A stretch of DNA of 64,000 bases from Antedon mediterranea (lineage: Eukaryota; Echinodermata; Crinoidea; Comatulida; Antedonidae), in the NCBI RefSeq assembly GCF_964355755.1, contig NC_092671.1, forward strand, positions 5,159,001-5,223,000, read 5' to 3'. Of this stretch, positions 22,555-37,500 are shown piece by piece. The notes below the pieces were generated by a model. The model was not told the DNA's origin. It worked only from the letters and a program-made list of their open reading frames with translations, and ran no database searches. Numbering within the stretch: position 1 is the stretch's first letter; every line of letters starts with the position of its first letter. Position numbers and translations under genes: made by a program.

Positions 22555-25500
22555 CTACAAAAAAAATATGTATATATTTTACTAATATGATTGTTTATGA
22601 GTGCTTATTCTTCTGTCCACAGCGACAGTGGCTGAGGTGTGATAGTGAACAGAGGTAAACTCCAAATGATGCACTGTTTACTTTGAAGGGCACACAAGGC
22701 ATATGTGTACACTGAACCTCCCAAGAAGTCCTTATCTGAGAAGACTTCTTCAACCACCAGAACAAATTTACTATACTACTAGGGGAGTTTCTGGTTTTCA
22801 GGAGTCTGGTATTGGGATAGTTGACTGTCTGTATCTAGATAGATATTGCATTGACCAGTACACCTAGATAAATCTTTTAAGCTCTGTCTTTGCAAGACTA
22901 ATTGGTGACTAAGAGCAACAGAATGCACCTGAATAGACCAACTGGTCTGGGCGACAACAAACAACAGAATACACTTGGTGCTACAAGGCAATACCAACTC
23001 ACAGCATATGTAACCAATAGGCTCTAATTAGTGACAACATTGACTCTGTGCGCTTGGCAATACCCATGAGAGACAGACACTAATGTCATCAACCAACACC
23101 TGATCAACCGTTCGTTTCCGCTTGTCTGCAAGTTCCCTACCAGCATTCCCAAGAGAGGCGCACATACGCCCTGCATTCTGCCGGCTGGGGTCATTTTTGA
23201 AAAAAAATCACAATGGAAGCCTGTATTTTTTAGGTTGAAGTATTCATTCTATTTTGTCCCATCACGTAAATTGAACTTAACAGCCATTGGTCTGTGTCAG
23301 AGTGATTGTTTAGAATCAACGGCGACATTTACTACATGTATATGGGTACTTATAATAGAAGTATGTACACAACTTCGAACAGGAGTTTCTAGAATGCATT
23401 GGCATAGAATCAAGACATTTTAAACTAAAAATCACAATCTAGCTAACCAAAGCCTATTGGGATAGGCTGATGAATTTCTGATTCCATATACAATCAACTG
23501 TATGTATAGCAGAATACATGTGTAGTAGTACTGTATCAGTTAGTGTGACTGTGTTTCCATCATCTTCACTTAGTAACAGTCTATTCTGACCGATTAGAGC
23601 TAATAGTGATTTTAGAGATTTCTTTTTAAACAAACAGGATTTTGTACTGTATAACATTTAGAATTTTTGTTATTATGCTGAAGCTAATCCAAAAAAAACC
23701 TGTTATATTTTATAGCATATAGCACTGGTCATTCAGAATGTATGGAAGTTACAAATTATTTTTACCATTTAATAATAAACTACTATTTAATAAATTGTCT
23801 AAAAAATCTGAATAAAAGGAAATGGAATAATGTGTTATTAGTGTGAAAATGCTTTGAGGTTTTTTTCTCTGTCTATCATCGATTCCAATTCAATAGTAAA
23901 TTAAGTATTTCCTCTCATAGCAAGATATTCTACGCTTGAATGCATCGGGGACAATTTGTACTGTAAACTTGTTATCACTACCAGACGTGTGTACATACAA
24001 ACGATGAGACAAATCTTGATAACTCTTGTTCCATTATTATTAGAGTAGAACACCTTCTTTTGGAAACCCCTGTCAAGGGAAATTCTCTTCCCATTATGCA
24101 AATTATTCTTCTTGGGACTTGAGTTTTGTCTCCAATAATGGTTTGCCACACATACAGGCTGCTTATGATTCGTGGACCTTGTGTACTAACTCTCATTTTG
24201 TTAGGAGGATTTGAAGTCACGACGAAGTGTTCGATGGCCCCCATTAAACTGCTTTGGAAGCAGTGGAATAACAGCTATGAGCGCTCACTGGTTAAAACCC
24301 AGGGGCACCAGAGAATGAGCAGTCCAATGCAACTACCCATCGTTAGAGCGCCCTTAGGAGTGCTAAACCAGAGGCCTCTGCGCTGTGTGGAAGCCTTTGT
24401 AGATGGTTGTGTCTGCCCACCACAAGTACATCTTTGTTACTCCTCATTTAAATATCGGGAAAAGTGAAAGTAGTATAGAAACTATAAATTTGTTTTAATC
24501 TAAAAAAACAAATACTCACCTGTAAAATAGTGAAATTCTCTAAGACACTGTTCATCATATATTTTTCTGGCAAGTGTTTTAATTTGTGGATGAAATTTAT
24601 CATATATTCACACATCGGGGACCGGTGTATTCTAAACACAAAACGGTTGTTTTCAAACCTTGCATATTCAGTCTGCAATTTCAATGACAAAAAAATATTA
24701 TTTAGTTTTTTAGTTTATATATAGAGACAATTCACAAAAAAAAAAAAAATGTTACAACTTTGTACAATGCTGTCAAATGATAACAGTTATTGAGTTAGTC
24801 TTTCCTTATTTCTAAGTCTTTGACCTGGTAACAAAATATATTCAATTCAATTATTTAAGTGACTCCAATTAGAATCTCCAGCCCCACCGAGCCAGTAAAT
24901 TAAACTGCTTCTATTCAGGCAGAAATAATAAAGGAATATCTACCGCACTATTCAACTAATTTAACAATAAAATTTTAGGTTGTTTAATAATCAACATACT
25001 ACACACTGTATGACCGTCTAAAATTCAAAGCTAATTCTAAACTAGCCATCACTTTTATTATATTTGACTGCTCGGGTAATTCATACATCTGATTGAATTA
25101 AACGAATTACTGGGGGTTACAGGACGACAGATTTCACTAAAGGCCTGCTCGATCCGGTCTGTCAACGAGTATTTACTTGTTCCTCGACATAAAACAGACC
25201 CTATACTTTTTAAATTTTATTTCCCTTATACATGTTAGTATTAATAGATTGAACAACGTTACGATGTTGTATGTTTAACGTCATTGTATTCAAGGTATAT
25301 TCATTCGACATATTCTAGAGGTAAAACGTGTGGTAGAGAGGGTATGTGATGGTGTTAAATAAAGATAGAGTCGGACACATGGGACAGTTCATATGTTGTA
25401 TTTGTTCTATTTATATCCTGTGTTGAGGGATAAGTTAATGCCCATACAAATTATCTTGTCTTCTATTCCAACCAACAACTGTCCTTTCATATCTTTGACT

Positions 25501-28500
25501 AGATAATTCTAAATTGACTAAATAAATTCATGATATCGTCACATTTTATCTAATGTGGTGGGTGCTACAGGTTTTTTTTATGGTGCTACAGGGTTTTTTA
25601 TGGTGTTAAAAGGTAAAAGTCAAATTAGAATATAAAATATTACTTAAGACAGAAACAATCAATTTAAAATCTGCAAAAGTAAAGATTTAAGAACATTTAG
25701 ATTAATGATATTGATTTAGTTTTTATTTCATACGCACGCATCAGGATGGTTCAACTATTTTATTATTTATCATGCTTATAAGCCAAGTCTCATTTGAGAC
25801 TTAGGGAGTGTAGTTTAAAGTGTTATGAGTTACAACCCTGACACTTGGTCAGGATTGAACCCTGGATCTTAGGATTTGAAGGCCACAAGCTCCACTACTT
25901 TTTGAAAACAATTTATTTCTAGGAATTGCAACACTGTAACCATTACATCTAAGCTTGAATATAGCGTAACACAATAGGAGGATATAACCAATAGTTTAAT
26001 AAACAAATATGTGTATAATCTATTCAGACTATAAAGCCCAACATTTCCACAATTTTACATTTCAAAATGAGCAAACAAGATTACACCATTTGAGCGCACC
26101 AGATGACAATTACAATGTTGATCGACGATTAAGCATTGTAAATGGTTTCACTTTTGACTAAAAACTATAGCCATTTAAACACACTTACCTCAACTTTCTC
26201 TACAACTTGTTTTCCAAATGAGCACACCTTAGTAGAACATTGTATAGTCATGTTTTCAAGGCTCTCATATCTAAAACGAAGACATAAAAATTAAATGAAA
26301 AATAAAGCATTATCTTTGGTTATAAAAAACACCAGACTAGACATGAATAAGACCAAACATGAACATGATTTGTTATCGATACCAGGACATTTTCTAAAAA
26401 GCCAGCCATATCACATCATCATTCACTTTATGGGTTGAACATATTTATGTTTAATGCAACTTGTGATGTGGGTCAATAACAGACAGATTCTAGCTTGAGT
26501 TTAATTTCATTTTTACCTAAAACCTATCCTTAAAATTAATTATCTTTTCATCTATTTATTGCGTTTGTAATTCTAAAATATCAGTTGATAAATCTTGTGT
26601 TTAAATTCTGATTCTTGCATTCAAATTCTGATTCTTGTGTTCAAAATTCTGATTCTTGCGTTCAAATTCTGACTGACATTTAAATTCTGACAGTCGCTTT
26701 CTAATTCTGACTGTTGTGTTAAAATCTGAATCTTGTGTTATCATTTTAACTCTTGTGTTCAAATAATTCATATTATGTAAGTTATGATTTAAATTTTGTA
26801 AGAATATTTTCAAAACATTGCTTTTATTATACTCACTGGCTTGTAACTCCATAAAATGCGTTGGCATCTTCTGTCATATTTGAATTAAGATCCGCCTAAT
26901 TAAGACAAAAATTAATTAAGGACGACAATAAACAAAATAACATAATTCAATTGAATATTTATTATATATCTAAATTAAGTTAATAAATTTGTTTTATAGT
27001 AGCAATTAAATAAGCAATACACATAAATAAAATGAGAACAGAAAGATTTTCACAAATATATAGTCTGCAAAGTTATATTTGTTATATAATTTTGCATTAT
27101 AAATGTATTAAAACACGAATCACCAATAATACTGTACACTCCAGAGAGATGGTATGTTAAACAATTTTTTTCGATTTTCTAAAATCATGAAAAAAGAACA
27201 TTAACTATCTAATAATTATATTGTCTTATTGCAAACTGATCTATCTCACAATTTAAATTCTATTTATTGTCATTTAACATGTTTTAATCAAAATAAATCC
27301 TTCATTGAGATTTTTAAGTAGTAACATTGTATTCACTTATGCTAATAGTAAATCCAACCAATCACGATCAACTTGTCAAAAGTAATCCTAAACCCTTGTT
27401 GTCAATGATACTAATTTTCATCGACATTCAATAGGGGGCTAGGCCTACCGCTTCACACATATTTTGACTACACATCTAGTCACCACCTGTGAATTCCAAT
27501 CTCTAGCCTAGACACGATGGCCAGGTGTTTTGATTGGTTAGGTTTAACTACTTCCTGTGTCGATGCGATACAATTCAGTTCATACGGGAAGTGACAACAT
27601 TGGAAATTTAATTAACGAGAACATGACCGTTGAAGGACATAACGCACGGTCAAATTTTGATTTGTTTATTATCGTCATAGATACAGAGCTAAACTCGCTA
27701 CAAAATATTTTGGTCATAATCTTTTATGTAATATAATTCTTTAAAATGCATTTATTAATTTATTTATTGCTTACATAAAACTAAAATTTAATACTAATTC
27801 CAATAAAATCACATCACCCAAACATTCAGAAAATGCAGAACATTTTTTTAATGAAATACTTATTTTGAACTTACCCAAAATTTGACTAAATAAAAGCCCT
27901 CTTGTGGGCCTTTATCATACAGTTCCTTTAACCCTCCTTTTTTCTCGGGAAATTTATCGTATATTTGACGGATATCAACAGACTAAAAACGGAGCAGAAA
28001 ATATGGAAGTTATCAATATTGCATTTGTCAGACATGTTAATGTTAAATACCTCCGGGCCAAAACCGAAAAAATTTCAACCATGACTACAACAGTCACAGA
28101 AAGGTGAGGGGAAATAGCAGAGGGCTAAACAAAGCGTAAAAATATCATTCATTTTATTGACAGTTTAAACAAATCAATATCGTATGTTTGTGTTCGTTCA
28201 TATGGTGGCTATTATAATTACGGACCAGAATTGTTTGCTTCCCGCCAACGTCAAATTAGATTCCAGTATTCACGAGTCACATGTTATTAAATGACATAGC
28301 AGAATCTTTACTGATGAAGGCAGGAAGTTGGACATTTTACCCCATTGTCTTTTAGTTAAAAAAGGCAGACAAAAACGAAATGAGAAGGGAAAAAATTTAG
28401 CTGACTATGCTGACACCTGTTTTATACCAACCCATATTATATCATCAGCTCACCTGGTAATGAATTACCAGGTGTGCAACTCTAAACCACCTGGATATGC

Positions 28501-31500
28501 GTACAAGGTTTGCAACTATTGAAATTATATAAAATGGGAACTAGGCGTTTAGTAGCACTAGTTATGGTCTCTTATTTAATATTTGGAATCATTTTATCTG
28601 TAACTAGGTAGCTCAAATTTGATTGGTCATAATAACTTATAGTATAGATCTGGTCATTTAATTATGATTTTTGTAGAATTTTAGATGTTTGGTCTTAAAT
28701 TAGAATCACTTAATAAATTAGTAATTGGAGGTAGACCTTATTACAATTTTGTTTGTTTTAATTATCTTATTTAAAAAATGTTCAACAAAATGTTGTTGAA
28801 AGTAAATGTAAAAGAATTGATCTCACGCAAACAAATTTTTGGAAGATACGTATTATTGTTGAGACATATAGTGCCCGGCCAGCAATTAATGCCATATGAC
28901 ATACATAAATGGAAATGTTGCGACATATTTACCAGATTTTTGACATGTTTAAAATAGGTCATAGAAAGTGTAACTCTATCAAAAATAATTTAGTGTTGAG
29001 AACATAAAGAGGAAATTGGTAAAATTCAGAATCTTTTAATCATAGATGAGATTATCGCTGATGTCGTTATCTTTGACACCATGCCATGCAATAAAAAAAA
29101 AACGGATATGTTGTAGATGCTGGGATAAATATAAATTCATAATTGGGATATACAGGTCCAGATAAAGAAATTCCGCATAGGGAGGGCCTGGTATTAAAAT
29201 GGAAATAAGCATAAATTAAATAAAGCTACAATCCTTTCTCTGTATCTGCACTCGATAACAAAAATGTGATAAGATGGGATTAATACTTGTACCAAATGGG
29301 CTTATATACCAGAATGAACATAAATGATGGGCTTACAAATGAAGAGTGGATACCAAAATGGACATAAAATAAGCAATTTTTATTAAATACATAAAAAATA
29401 AAAGCAGGTTGACTTACTTCTAGCATAGGGTCGGAATAGCTGACATTTGAGCCAAGGTGTACAAAAAGGTGTTTTGCATACTATAAACAAAAATAAAAGG
29501 GAAAATGTAAAAGTAGTATATATAGCAATTTTTTAAAACAAAACAAATTGTGTAACAGATCATCAATTTAACTACTATGTAATATTATTGGTATAATATA
29601 TATATATATATAGATTTTATCCAATTAGAGGGTGGGATTATACTTGAGCATGGGATTATAACTGATCATATAGTGTTGTTACATTTTGTAGTGAAGATAA
29701 AGATAATAAAATTGATGACGCTGATGATAATGGCAACAAAAAGAATGAGGATGATGTTGGTGAAGATGATGATGATAATGGCAACAAAAAGAATGAGGAT
29801 GACGTTGGTGAAGATGATGATGATAATGTCAACAAAAAGAATGAGGATGGCATTGGTAAGGATGATGATGATAATGGCAACAAAAAGAATGAGGATGACA
29901 TTGATGAGGATGATGATGATAATGTCAACAAAAAGAATGAGGATGGCATTGGTGAGGATGATAATGGCAACAAAAAGAATGAGGATGACATTGATGAGGA
30001 TGATGATGATAATGTCAACAAAAAGAATGAGGATGGCATTGGTGAGGATGATGATGATAATGGCAACAAAAAGAATGAGGATGACAATGCAGTGAGGATG
30101 ATGATGATAATGTCAACAAAAAGAATGAGGATGGCATTGGTGAGGATGATGATGATAATGGTAACAAAAAGAATGAGGATCACATTGGTGAAGATGATGA
30201 TAATGGTAACAAAAAGAATGAGGATGACATTGGTGAAGATGCAGATGATGATAATGGTAACAAAAAGAATGAGGATCACAGTGGTGAAGATAAAGATGAT
30301 GAATATGATGGTAACACAGATAATGATGATTATAAAATTGATGAAGATATGGATGGCATGTTAAGCTATACACATGAAACATAAAGAAATGGATTACAGT
30401 ACAACCCTCTATTGGAACACCATAATTCATGGACATACAGGGATATATGTTACTGTGTGATAAAGAACAAACACCATGAGACCCAACAAGGTGTCCCCTT
30501 AATAGGGGCGTAGCAAAGGAGTACTTGTATGTAAAAACCAACTTACATTATCAGGATCTCGTTGGTAGTCCAAGAAAGCTTGGAACTCTACAAGTCTTAA
30601 CTTCCTGGTACCTATGGAACGTCCTTCCCACGCAGGAGGAGCGTTATTTGTCTGTGGTGGAGCTGGGTAATCTGTGGTGTGGGGGTAAGGCTGTGATAAC
30701 TGGAAAGGCTTTTGACTAAAAAATCAATATGTATAAAAATGTATAATTAGATGTAAATATATAGTTTTTCAATACTGGACATCATAGGGCTGGTCTAATA
30801 TGTTTGGTTTCCCTGGGTTAGCTTAATATGTCTGGTTTCGCCAGGCTGGCCTACTATGTCTTTTTTCTCGGGCTGGCCTACTATTTCTGTTTTCTCGGGC
30901 TGGCCTACTATTTCTGTTTTCTTTGGGCTGGCCTACTATGTCTGGTTTTCCCCGGGCTGGCCTAGTATGTATGTTATCCCAGGGATGGCATACTATGTCT
31001 GGATTCCCTGGGCTGGCCTAATATGTCTGTTTTCTCAAGCTGGCCTACTATGTATGGTTTTCTTGGTCTGGTCTGGTTTCCAAATTGAAAATCAAAATCT
31101 CCATAATTTTGAAAATCTTATTTGGAATATTTGCAGAATACTTACTCCTGCGACGGTCCTGCCTGTGGCAATGCAGGGTTCCAAAGCTGTGGGAAACAAT
31201 ATAATAAACAACCTTTAAAATAAGACATATCCAAAAATAAACAAAAATGTTGCATCATATTATTGATACACTCTGTGCCAAGTTTTGAATTTTAACAAAA
31301 AATGCCAGACAGGTTTGATTATTGCCACAGCTGTATACAACTATTAGAAAATTGTTCAGTTGATGTTGATATATTTAATAATAATAATAATAATACGAAA
31401 TTAAAGGTTTTTGTTTTGTGGGATTATGTTTCTATACGTATTTGATCTAAAAAAATAAGTGGGTAATATTGTGAAACAAATTATTTGGCTATTCTGGTAT

Positions 31501-34500
31501 TATTATGGATAAAATATATTTAAATCTTTTTTTACAAGATATAGGCGAATGACCATTTAATATTTTCATATAATTGTCAATTTGGGAAACATCTGGGATC
31601 TTTAGGAGCATAAAGAATAAACTAAATTGATACACAATAATAATTTATTGAACTGAATATACCATATGGCTTTTTAATTATTATAGTAAAATATAATTTA
31701 GTATTATTAGGTTAACTACTAATCGAGGGTATAGTTTGGAAAATTGTCAAAAAGGGTAAAAATCTGGTACTTTTACGACTTGATTGATAGGAACTTCTAA
31801 CCGAGTGAGAGTGCTTTTAGCTGGAGAATATTCTTTTATTGTTTATTTCAGTAAAAATAATAATATCCTGGATTTATAAAGCACCTAATCATGTGAAAAG
31901 CTCTGTACATATTATTACCCCATTTTTGGGTCAAACATATACCAGCTACCAATTTGTATACCTGGGTGTAGAGAGGCAAACGTAAGTAAAGTGTCTTTTC
32001 TAAAGATATAAGGAATGTGATGGATTCGACCCCACGTTCAGTAGTCCAACACACTGCACCACACGGCCTCAATAAAACCACTATTAAGGAGAAAACTTTA
32101 GGACCCAAAAGTGTCCCCCTGGCCCTTGTTTATTTGGTTGGACAGTTCCTCAATAGGGGTTTCTCCTGGAAAGTGGCGTCTCCTGAAAAGTGGCCTCCCA
32201 AAGTTCTACTGTAAACGAGTATTCGGTATTATGCAGCTGATACAGATAACCTGTTTTACCTTTTACCAAATTTGTTATTATCGGAATGAACTTGGTATCC
32301 AAAGATTTCAGTAAAAACTAAATATATAAAATGTAAATAGTAGAAGTTTGCAACAATTGTCCAAACAAGTGTTTTTCGTAAAATTATTGTTTTGATTTAA
32401 AAAGTGATTTTTATTATAAAAACAAAGCTAGGACTAAAATAAAAAAAAAATGTTGAACCAATGGAATGAATTAGGTCAAATGGATGATGAATGATGAAGA
32501 AGTTATTCACCAAAAACCAAAAAAATGTTTTGAACCACTATGACGAAACACCTGATTCCGCAAGTAATAACATGAATATGTATATTTCTACTCGGAAACA
32601 AAATTATTTATTTAAATTTAGGAAAATATGATAGTACAACATGTATACTTTCTGTGTCCAATAGTTGCGAAAATTTGTTTCGGAAAGATAGACGATCAAG
32701 ACGGTAATTAAACAGAGCGTGATGGATGCGGTAACATGGTCAGAATACACGTTCTACTGTACTTGTCATGGTCTCTTAAATTACCGTTTTTTTTTGTCTA
32801 CTTTTCCAAAACAAAAGCTTAATATTCTTACCGGTGGACCAGTTGTATATGGTGATCGTAAAGGTGATGGTCCAATAACACCAGGTAAACCATGTGGTAC
32901 TGCTTTATTATGGATGGCGGTTGCGGAGACAATTTGAGCTGAAGACATGGCGGCCATACTTTGAAGTGCTTTATCTTTGGCAGCTTGATCCTACAGAAAA
33001 GAAAACACTGTATTACAATCTAAGAATATTATTCCTAACCTTTACAACTGGGCTATCAATCTTTTTACTTGAGTCAAGACATTTTAGAAGTGCTTAAGTG
33101 AAAATACTTAGGTAAAATTGTTTATTTAAAACAAACTTAAGATGATTTTGTTGCCAAGAATGTTAGGTAAATCTAAGTCTATAAATATAATTTCTGTAAA
33201 CAACCTACATGTCAAGCTACAATATTTATTATAGAATTATCAACCAATCAAATTTATTCCTACATTCACAGTGGTTTAATGTGAAAGAGGTATTAACCAT
33301 TATCCATCAAAACTGTACAAATAGGAAAACTTAATAAGAACAGAATGACAAATACTTTATTGTATTCAAGGTTCTCATAATAGGTAGATATAAAATCCAC
33401 ACCAGGAAAAGAAAAATGCCCTTCTTTATACAGTATCCAATATAAAACTATAGAACAAATGAATAAGCAGAAAATAGCATTATGCTGGCCATGTTACTAG
33501 GCAATTGTAATCAAGATTCTAAGTTGATATAAATCAGTCAGATATCCAGACTGGATCTATCATTTTAAAAAAGAAAACGCCTTTTTTGTACTTTCCAATT
33601 TGATATAAAACAACAACTCTAGATATGTAAACCATTTCTTTCAATTTCTGCTTCAAGTGGTAGGCAAAAACTAAAGATACAGGTTACCATATGACCCCAA
33701 GAACAAAATTAAATTGCTCATTTCATATCTTCTTTTCCTTATCTTTTTTTTGCAAGCATATTATATGCTTGATCTCTTAGCTCTGTCTACACTATCAAAC
33801 TTTATGTGACAAAAAAATGTGATGTGCCTATATATGGACATGATGATGTCATATCAATATCATATTTGGTTTGATAGTGTAGACGGAGTTTTAGAAAGAA
33901 TTTACTAATAACATTAAATTATATTAGCCCTATTTGAACTACACTATGTAGAATGAACAACATAGTATTAAATGATGTATAAAGAACTTTTATTTTTTAA
34001 CCAGACCCCTACGGGAACCACGGTTGTTATGTTATAAGAATAATACAGGTTTGAGTTAATAATAGTAACTTGTGTTCTCATTTGTATCTTTTTTATTGCG
34101 TCAACCCTAAACTAGTCTATTAAATAAATAAATGAATAATCAAGTTAATGACCACAGTTGAAAAATTTTCATGAAAATTAAACAAATAAATCACTGAAAT
34201 AAGAAAATTTGATTAGAAATTTACATAAATCAATTATTATGTGTATAAAATAATGTAAAATACGATATATTAGAATTTATAACTGATAATTAGTAATAAA
34301 TATGATTGAAGATTAGGCTTGATATAAGTTGTTCTACACTCTACATTCTCTATTGGAGTTAAATAGTCAATCTCACGGTTTAGCTTGTTTGTTCAAACGA
34401 TAAAAAACAGAGGGGTTAAACATCCAATAATTCATTAAAAAAAACCAATCCGAGTTATATCGGAGATAAATTAAAGTTATATATCAGCTTATGGAGAAGG

Positions 34501-37500
34501 ACATAGACCATCCCTTGCGCTGGTTGTTACTCTGATCAGATTATCTCTGTTCTATGCACGCTTGACTCAATAGCACGTGTGAACACAACTATTGTAAGTA
34601 AAATTTTACTGTAAATGTAACACACAAAAAATAAATTGATAAAAAAAATTGCAATAAAAAAAATTGGCATTGGCTGAACATTTTAAGAAATAATTCTTAG
34701 ATCATGAATATTGGATCAGTTGCTAAACATTATATTGTTAAAATCTTTAAAATTTCTGTTTATTTCTTTCAAACAAAAATGATCTTACATAAATATTGAC
34801 ATGAAATAATGTAATGTTATGTAATGAAATCTGATTACTAACAAAAATATTGTGAATACTAAGACAATTGAGTGCAAATTAGTTACATGCAGGCTCTCTA
34901 TACAATATAATGTTATATGTAATTATTGTATCATATGAATTTAATTAGAAACAATCTACATAAATACATATAATTAATAATAAAAAAAATAATATCTAAT
35001 ATCTATCTTGCATATATTATATATTGGGAATCAAATCAAATTGAAATTGAATTTGTTTTCTCTAATTTAAATAGTTTCCATATACAGTAGATGAAAAAAA
35101 TATTATAAATTTACACAATTTTAAATCAATCAATCAATCAATAATTTTTATTTCTCAAATAAAAACAAAAAAAAAGTTAACATTTTCTAAAAATAATAGA
35201 TAATAAATGAGAAAAAGGTTAATTAATAGTGTGATAATTTAAAAAGTACAATTTAATATTTTTTCATTACAAAAATAAGAACAATTAGACGTTTGTTACT
35301 TTTTAAAGTAAATCATGAATAATGGAAAGCTGTTAATTTTAGGATTAACAATATAATGCTTCACATAGGACTTAAATTATTTGTGGTTTTAAATGCGGAT
35401 TCAAAGGTTTTAGTCAGGTCAAAGGAGAACAGACACAAAAGAACAATTTATACTTTCAGTTAAATTTGTATAACATGACCTTCCGGGAGAAATTAGAAAA
35501 GTTAAAAGATTTGTTGGAAAATTTTTTAAAATTTTAACGCAACCTTTGGTTTTTTGATAAATGAATGTAAACATGATGTTACCTTTATCGTTCGCTTGAC
35601 GTCTCTGGACTTGCGCTTCGCAAGTACTTGCATATGACTCGAAACCTGATCAAAAAGCAGAAAATCAAAAACACATTCTAAGACATGCAGGTAGGTTGAA
35701 TGTAATAAAATGCAAGCCGTGCTAATAGCCTACCTTACACATTGCCTGTAGCTCCCTGGCCTTGCGCCTGGCTAACACTTGTATATGGCTAGAAACCTAG
35801 GAGAGATAGGCAAAAAGGCAAGAAGAAGCCGTGAGAGAAAAACCAGTGCCACAAATACAAAGTGCCTTCAACACGAAATCAAAGCAAAGTGGTTACACTG
35901 AAGAAAATATGCGAAAGTTAAGTAGCCGCTGTTTACGTATACAAACGTAAGCTCCGAGTTTGTGCGTACGTCTAATACAAACAAAAGTTAATAGATTTTG
36001 AAGAACGAGATTTTAGAGATACGCAAACTTCACACGCAAGTGCAAACAGCAGAAAGTTGGCAATTCACCAAAAGTGCCTCTTGCGACAATGTGGATCATA
36101 GTGGGTGTAAAGCGATCTTATATACGCATCGGCTGTGACGCTTGCACGCAAAAACATAGAAGAATAAACAGATGGCATAACGATGCAAGGATCAGAATAT
36201 TGCGTGGATTACAAAGACTTTAATACCAAATAAAATCAAAAGTAATGACACCATAAATAAAACAATAAATAATAATAAAACATAAAACGATACAACACTG
36301 ATAGCTGTTGAGTGAAAGGCTAGCTCCAGGCACACATTTGTAAACTGTATCAAATGGAGATTCAAGAGTTTTTGCTAACTCGTTTTGATACACGATTCTT
36401 ATAGAAAACAAATAATAAAATTCACTGTTCTTCCACAAAATGTTGAAAGTATTGTAACTATTAACTTATAAATCAAGAATAATATAATGTTCACATCGCC
36501 TTGTACTGGGCTGTACACTGAGCGCATACAGTACAATACAAAAAGTTGATGTTGATTCCTCGTTGTTGCTAGGCGATGCGAAGTGGTACGAACGTGTCCT
36601 CTAATTAGGGGCTTTTACTGTATATTGACATGTTTCTAGTGTGATAGCGTATCCAACAACGACACTCCCACTTTTAAATGAACACTTTACAATGTTTTCT
36701 CAGAGCTAGCCATAGACCACTCAATACAAAGAATCCCAAAGAACTTTAGAAAAAAGAAGACTAATAAAACATAGTAAAAGATGATCATAAAATTTAATAT
36801 CAAAGTGAAAGATAAATCTTTCAAGAAAATATAAGTTAAATCATATTTTATAAGTATGTTTTATGTCATCATACATAATATTTTATATTATATACACCAC
36901 ATGTTTCAATTAAGAATGCCCTCAACCCTATCTATTTTTTTATATATCATAATAAAAATAATGGGGTACACAACAATTGTTAATAAATTGGTACATTGTG
37001 TAAGGGTTTCTTTGTTTTAAAATTTCACTTCAATTTAAGTAAAATTTATTTCCATTTTTAAATATGAGCAACAACATTACAATTCAAGTGATTTCATTGG
37101 ATAAAAGTTTATGACCAACTCTTTGGAAATTAAAGAGCGTCTCATATATACAATTTACAGAAAGGACTTTAAAATCAATACAAAACCTTTAAAATTGATG
37201 TTTAGCAATTACTTCTTTTCTGTAATACATCAAAGCTTAAATTCCAATAAAATATGCATCAATTTTAAGACTTCAAATAATGGCACGTAATCAACGGAAA
37301 TCTCGTTTCCATCACAGCCTAGGAACATTTCTAATTGTGGCGCTGAAATAAGAGAACCTTCGTTCCGTCGCGTTTTATGAAAGCAAATTTGAAACGAGAC
37401 CTGTACTGCAATCAATCATACGCATGAATAGGCTCAATTGAATCGTTTTTAATTAATGTTACTTGTCAAAATTATAGTAAAATATGCATTAAAGTTTTTA

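Noticed and set aside
24126-24467. 113-codon plus-strand frame in TEAD intron 11
   Set aside because: No recognised homology, and the opposite strand is equally open; more likely a GC-richer dispersed repeat.
29656-30541. Minus-strand frames rich in SSSFFLLPL and [11 protein letters not shown]
   Set aside because: They are shadow frames of the plus-strand acidic tandem repeat.
37230-37415. Minus-strand exon-like stretch [12 protein letters not shown] in TEAD intron 2
   Set aside because: It has a plausible acceptor but no convincing donor or match to TEAD or another family.
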